Origin: Natronomonas salina
Lineage (GTDB): Archaea; Halobacteriota; Halobacteria; Halobacteriales; Haloarculaceae
Reading direction: 5' to 3'
DNA length: 64,000 nt
NCBI RefSeq assembly: GCF_013391105.1
Contig: NZ_CP058335.1
Span: 3,596,001-3,660,000, forward strand
Part shown: positions 60,404-64,000 of the stretch, in pieces
How positions within the stretch are numbered: position 1 is the first letter of the stretch
How the letters are laid out: the number at the start of each line of letters is the position of its first letter
Translations under genes and position numbers: made by a program
The notes under the pieces: model-generated
Database searches by the model: none
Told to the model about the DNA's origin: nothing
What the model saw: the letters and a program-made list of their open reading frames with translations, nothing else

Positions 60404-60940
60404 ATGAAGATCTACACGGGTCGCGGCGACGAGGGGATGACCGACCTCCGGGACATGTCGCGGGTCTCGAAGACCAGCCCGCGGATCGAGGCCTACGGGA
60501 CGGTCGACGAGGTCAACAGCCTCGTCGGGCGGATCCGCCCCTCGGGCTACGACGACGTCGACGAGAAGCTCGCGGCGGTCCAGAACCACCTCCACATCAT
60601 CCAGGCGGAGTTCGCCAACCCCGACGCCGAGGACGCCGACACCCCCCACGTCGAGGAACATCACGTCCAGAAGCTCGAGGACTGGATGGACGTCTTCGAC
60701 GACGAACTGGACCCCCTCCAGAGCTTCATCCTCCCGGGCGGCAGCGACGTCGGCTCGAAGCTCCACCACGCCCGCGCCGTCTGCCGGCGCGCGGAGCGAC
60801 GCGCCGTCGACCTGGCGGACGACGAACCGGTCAACGGCGCGGCCGTGGCGTACCTCAACCGGCTCTCCGACGCCCTGTTCGTGTGGGCGCGCGTGGTCAA
60901 CAAGCGAGAGGGCGTCCGCGAGGAATCGCCCGAGTACTGA
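60404..60940 (+). CDS. cob(I)yrinic acid a,c-diamide adenosyltransferase (PduO type)
   Basis: A 178-residue PduO-type ATP:cob(I)alamin adenosyltransferase, which makes adenosylcobalamin in the cytoplasm. The N-terminal ATP loop is MKIYTGRGDEGMTDL, then RIEAYGTVDEVNSLVGR (28-44) and the helical core with FILPGGSD and ARAVCRRAERRAVDL. The family is 170-200 residues, so it is complete. A leaderless promoter lies upstream. It ends 60 bases before the geranylgeranyl reductase gene. Confidence 0.94.
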   Translation: MKIYTGRGDEGMTDLRDMSRVSKTSPRIEAYGTVDEVNSLVGRIRPSGYDDVDEKLAAVQNHLHIIQAEFANPDAEDADTPHVEEHHVQKLEDWMDVFDDELDPLQSFILPGGSDVGSKLHHARAVCRRAERRAVDLADDEPVNGAAVAYLNRLSDALFVWARVVNKREGVREESPEY

Positions 60941-60969
60941 CCGCGGCGGCGGCGCGCGGCCATCAAGCG

Positions 60970-60975
60970 TTTTAT
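60970..60975 (+). promoter_or_regulatory. TATA element of the geranylgeranyl reductase gene
   Basis: TTTTAT, 28 bases before the ATG at 61001, fits a leaderless promoter and supports this start. Confidence 0.6.
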
Positions 60976-61000
60976 GCTCCTTCCATCCGCGGAGGTCCGT

Positions 61001-62358
61001 ATGCAACACGTAGACGTCGCGGTCGTCGGTGGCGGTCCGGCCGGCTCTGCGGCCGGCTACGCGGCCGCCAGCGAGGGCGCCGACACCGTCGTCGTCGAGA
61101 AGGGCGTCCCCCGGGCCGACCGGGAGGGTCTCGGCCCGGACTCGACGGACGCCGCCGGCATCCTCGACTACTGGGTCGACCTGATGGACCTCGACGAGCC
61201 CATCCCGGAGCGCGTCAAGCACCGGGAGCTCGACGCGGCGGAGTTCATCGGGCCCCGCGAGACCCTGGAGGTCTCGAAGACCGGTATCGGCTCGACGTAC
61301 CCGAACTTCGGGTTCACGGTCCATCGAGCCCGGTTCGACGACTGGCTCCGGGAGCGCGCCGAGGGCGCCGGCGCGGAGTACCGCGTCGGCACCGCCGTCG
61401 GCGAGGTGGAGACGGAGCTGACCGGCCGGCCGGAGCACGTGCTCATCCTCCGGGACGGCACCGAGATCAGCGCGGACTACCTCGTCCTCGCCGACGGCCC
61501 CCAGCGGACGATCACCGGGACGGTCCTGCAGGAGTGGCTCGACGACGGCGAGATGGAGGGACTCGAGTCACGGCGCGCCAACCACATCGCCTACCAGGAG
61601 TACCGGGAGTTCCCGGAGGAAATCTTCGAGGCCGACCGGATCAAGTTCTGGTGGGGGTACATGCCGGGCCACACCGCCTACCCGTGGGTGTTCCCGAACG
61701 ACGGGACCGTCGCCCGCGTGGGGCTGACGATGCCCATCGGGATGGACCTCGCGGACGTCGAGAACCGCGAGGACTACAGTCTGCTCCGCCCGGAGGACGA
61801 GCGCGTCCCCCAGGGCGGCACCTACATCGAACGATTGCTCTCACAGGTCTACCCCGAGTACGACCTCGCGGACTTCCCGCTGCTGGAGGACCGCGGGAAA
61901 TCCGGCGGCACGGAGACGTACCCCATCTCCTCGACGCGACCCATCGAGTCACCAACCGCAAAGCGAACGTCGCCGTGGTCGGCGGCGCGATGGGCGCCAC
62001 CTCGGCGTTCCACGAGGGCGGCGACCACGTCGCCATTCGGACGGGCCACATCGCCGGGCGGATGGCCGCCCGCGACACGATGGACGCCTACAACCGGGAG
62101 TGGCACCGCGCAATCGGCGACGAGGTCCGCCGGAACTGCGTGTTCGCGGACATGGTCCGGGGGTACGAACCCGACGACTGGGACACCGTCTTCGGGCTCA
62201 TCAACTCCGTCGGCGGCGGCGAGGAGGGCTTCTCGCCGTGGCGGGCGCTGCTGGCCGGCCCGACCGGCGGTCGGCTGTTCGCCGAGTACGCCTGGAAGAA
62301 GCTCGGCTACCGGAACGGCGGCTACGCCCAGATCCGCGAGGACGACTACGCGCTCTGA
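61001..62358 (+). pseudogene. geranylgeranyl reductase family flavoprotein, frameshifted
   Basis: Reads as a complete member of the geranylgeranyl reductase family (about 452 residues) if one base is added. The N-terminal FAD site VAVVGGGPAGSAAGYAA, the FGFTVHRARFDDWLRERA region and GIGSTYPN are in the first frame up to about 61960. The frame then turns Arg/Ser-rich, while the next frame continues as NVAVVGGAMGATSAFHEGG and runs to the stop at 62358. The break is in GCAAAGCG at 61958-61965. Homologues reduce the double bonds of archaeal lipid or menaquinone chains. It may be a true mutation or a homopolymer sequencing error. Confidence 0.8.
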
Positions 62359-62655
62359 CCGGCAGCCGAAAGACGATTAGGTGGCGGGCGCCTACCCCGC
62401 GTGCGCACCATTAGTCCCCGCCCGAGTCGCCCGTCAGGGCAGCGATGACCGCGCGGAGAACCCAGGTGCGCGACACGCGTGACCGGAGGGTAACAGCCCT
62501 GCGGTCTCGGTGGCCACACGGCCACAGAACCGCCCGGCACGAGGGTTAGCCGACCGACCGAGGCACGCTGCCTGGGGTGACGTCGGACGTTAGTGTTCCG
62601 GGCGATATTGTTACTCGGTAGCCGTGCTTACAGCTAGAGGACGAGACGAAGCAAA
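62359..62655. other. intergenic stretch of about 300 bases
   Basis: No protein gene is evident. GTGGCC-ACAC-GGCCAC at about 62510-62525 and other GC-rich stems could fold, and the run ACAGAACCGCCCGGC recalls RNase P RNA, but the other conserved RNase P segments are missing. I leave it unassigned. Confidence 0.35.
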
Positions 62656-62985
62656 TCAGAACAGCGAGCGGAGCCTCCGCAGCAGCGCCACGAGACCAAG
62701 GTTCCCGACCGCAGAATCGAACCTCCGACCCGCTGACGGGTCCGAATCGGACGGGTCGCGAGTATCGGCCCCGCCGGTCGTCTCGTGGACGTTGAGCCAG
62801 TGGCCGCAGGTGTAACAGGCGAGGTCGCTCTCCTCGAACTCCCGGGAGTAGGTGACGGTCTCCGTCCCGCAGTTCGGGCACGGACCGTACTGGCCGAACA
62901 GGTCGCTGGCCCACGCCGAGGGTTCGCCGACGGCTCCGGGTCCGGCCGCGGCGTCCGATTCCCCTCGGGACAGGCTCTCCGACAT
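62656..62985 (-). CDS. small zinc-ribbon protein of unknown function
   Basis: A 109-residue protein with two Cys pairs, Cys36/Cys39 (CPNCG) and Cys57/Cys60 (CYTCG), about 18 residues apart, forming a zinc ribbon in the middle. The N-terminus is Gly/Ala/Ser-rich and the C-terminus (LVALLRRLRSLF) is short and basic-hydrophobic. The family is not recognised. It lies between low-G+C spacers, divergent from the amidotransferase gene. Confidence 0.7.
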   Translation of the reverse strand: MSESLSRGESDAAAGPGAVGEPSAWASDLFGQYGPCPNCGTETVTYSREFEESDLACYTCGHWLNVHETTGGADTRDPSDSDPSAGRRFDSAVGNLGLVALLRRLRSLF

Positions 62986-63209
62986 TACTGCTGTATCAGT
63001 TACGGAGGTATAATGGGTTTTCTAGCGACTCAGGAATCGAGCCGTTCGATTCGGGACGGTCCGGCGACGGGGTTCGAGGGGAAGGACACCGCGGCAGATT
63101 CGAAGATGTTTCAGGAATAATTCGATAAGAGTCCCGATTCGGCAAGTAGGCGGGGAAAAGAGCGAAGATGGGTAACGTCTTCTGGACAGAATTGTACCTA
63201 TGTACTGGC
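62986..63209. other. A+T-richer intergenic stretch
   Basis: This region of about 220 bases has lower G+C than the flanking genes. The open frame entering from 62785 does not look like protein. It probably holds the divergent promoters of the zinc-ribbon gene and the amidotransferase gene. Confidence 0.4.
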
Positions 63210-63215
63210 TTTATA
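63210..63215 (+). promoter_or_regulatory. TATA element of the amidotransferase gene
   Basis: TTTATA, about 30 bases before the GTG at 63243, fits a leaderless promoter and supports the GTG start. Confidence 0.55.
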
Positions 63216-63242
63216 CGATAGGCAGTTCATCCGTGACACAAC

Positions 63243-63980
63243 GTGGGACTCCGTATCGCACTCCTGAACGCAGCGCACGACGCGACCGAGACGCGGCGGA
63301 ACTTCGACCGGGAGATCGCCGCCGACCTCGACGAGTACGACGTCGTCGCGGGCGAGTATCCCGACTGTCAGCGGTACGACGCCTGCATCGTCACCGGGTC
63401 GCGCGCGTCGGTCTACTGGGACGAGCCCTGGATCGCCGAACTGAGGGAGTGGACCGCGTCGGCCGTCGAGCGCGGGCTCCCGTTCCTCGGCGTCTGCTTC
63501 GGCCACCAGCTGCTCGCCGACGCCCTCGGCGGGTCGGTCGAACCGATGGACGAGTACGAGATCGGCTACCGGACGGTCGAACACGACGGCGACGCGCCGC
63601 TCTTCGACGGCGTGGCGGAGACGTTCACCGTCTTCACGAGCCACTCGGATACGGTCGCGGCCCTCCCGGCGGGGGCGCGCCGGATCGCCGAGAACGACTA
63701 CGGGGTCCACGGCTTCCGGAAGGGCGACGTCTTCGGCGTCCAGTTCCATCCCGAGTACGACCGGGCGATGGCCGAACGGGTGGCGTCCTCGAAGGACGAA
63801 CTGCCCGCGGCGCGCCGCGAGCGGGTCCTCGAGGGCATCGACCGCGAGAACTACCTCGCCGCCCGCGAGGCGACGACCGTCTTCGACAACTTCCTCTCGT
63901 ACGTCCGCGCGAGGCCGTCGACCGAGGACGCGACGGCTTCGAACGCGGACGCGGCGGCCCACGGCGCAGCCGACGACTGA
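63243..63980 (+). CDS. type 1 glutamine amidotransferase
   Basis: A 245-residue class I glutamine amidotransferase (GATase domain). The catalytic triad is complete: Cys85 in LGVCFGHQLLAD and His169/Glu171 in GVQFHPEYD. It resembles the stand-alone GMP-synthase-like amidotransferases common in haloarchaea rather than GuaA itself. The partner synthetase and product are unknown. The start is GTG 63243 (GLRIALLNAAHDA), supported by a TATA element. The C-terminal 25 residues are an acidic, Ala-rich tail. Confidence 0.9.
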   Translation: MGLRIALLNAAHDATETRRNFDREIAADLDEYDVVAGEYPDCQRYDACIVTGSRASVYWDEPWIAELREWTASAVERGLPFLGVCFGHQLLADALGGSVEPMDEYEIGYRTVEHDGDAPLFDGVAETFTVFTSHSDTVAALPAGARRIAENDYGVHGFRKGDVFGVQFHPEYDRAMAERVASSKDELPAARRERVLEGIDRENYLAAREATTVFDNFLSYVRARPSTEDATASNADAAAHGAADD

Positions 63981-64000
63981 CGCGGGCTGGTTCTCCGGGC

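Noticed and set aside
62359-62655. Possible RNase P RNA because of ACAGAACC and GC-rich stems
   Set aside because: The conserved GAGGAAAGTCC-type segment and the expected length of 300-450 bases are not found.
1-64000. CRISPR arrays, insertion sequences, tRNA or rRNA genes
   Set aside because: I saw no regularly spaced repeats, transposase motifs, or cloverleaf with a T-loop GTTCGAAT pattern. A dedicated scan (tRNAscan-SE, ISfinder, CRISPR finder) would settle it.

Overview
The window is chromosomal DNA of an extreme halophile of the class Halobacteria. The genes are very G+C-rich (about two thirds G+C by eye), the proteins are strongly acidic, many genes have a TATA-like element about 26-28 bases before the start codon (leaderless transcripts), and typical archaeal genes are present: split glycine dehydrogenase (gcvPA/gcvPB), ribosomal protein S17e, CofD for coenzyme F420, an archaeal-type YchF GTPase and a geranylgeranyl reductase. 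I cannot name the genus. I see no transposase, CRISPR array, rRNA or tRNA gene, so this looks mainly like a housekeeping region with many small, lineage-specific haloarchaeal genes.

Layout. 1-12.9 kb: an AI-2E-type transporter (cut by the left edge), an amidase, acylphosphatase, a membrane protein with a degenerate metzincin motif, a methyltransferase, a frameshifted eRF1 N-domain-like gene, a CNNM/CorC-type protein, acidic-tailed membrane proteins, a thioredoxin-reductase-like flavoprotein, an HExxH membrane protein, a BrkB-type protein and a P-loop kinase. 12.8-20.5 kb: a haloarchaeal actin homologue flanked by small membrane proteins, UspA proteins, YchF, a winged-helix/DUF7521 pair, an FAH-family hydrolase and a receiver-PAS-PAS protein. 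20.6-31.8 kb: an MmgE/PrpD plus lipid-kinase-like operon, an RDD protein, a TIGR00300 ornithine cyclodeaminase, a UspA/DUF7553 operon, gcvPA-gcvPB, a low-G+C island of about 0.9 kb without recognisable genes, and an MscS channel. 32-45 kb: a GT-C-like membrane protein, thiolase, NifU-like scaffold, an extreme Gln/Gly/Arg low-complexity gene, biotin ligase, amidohydrolase, F420-dependent oxidoreductase, response regulator, HD phosphohydrolase, MFS carrier and two divergent UspA genes flanking a 2-hydroxyacid dehydrogenase. 45-64 kb: asd, rps17e, the operon cofD / DUS-like / CitG-like / DUF447, a second HD phosphohydrolase, a CoA-disulfide-reductase-like enzyme, folD plus Nudix, a Tat-exported hydrolase, asparaginase, a likely structured non-coding RNA, a PadR-type regulator, acyl-CoA dehydrogenase, cobalamin adenosyltransferase, a frameshifted geranylgeranyl reductase and a glutamine amidotransferase.

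How it fits together. One-carbon metabolism is represented by gcvPA/gcvPB and folD, F420 supply and use by cofD and the LLM oxidoreductase, redox by three flavoproteins, and stress response by six UspA proteins and two DUF7553 proteins. The most unusual items are the Gln-rich, lysine- and leucine-free protein at 35.0-36.0 kb, the actin homologue with both phosphate-loop aspartates replaced, the HxxxHxxGxxH pseudo-metzincin, the free-standing eRF1 N-domain with a lost NIKS motif, the TATA-preceded RNA at about 58.0 kb, and the four-gene cofD operon. Two genes (about 5.55 and 61.96 kb) each need one extra base to read through. They may be true mutations or uncorrected sequencing errors.
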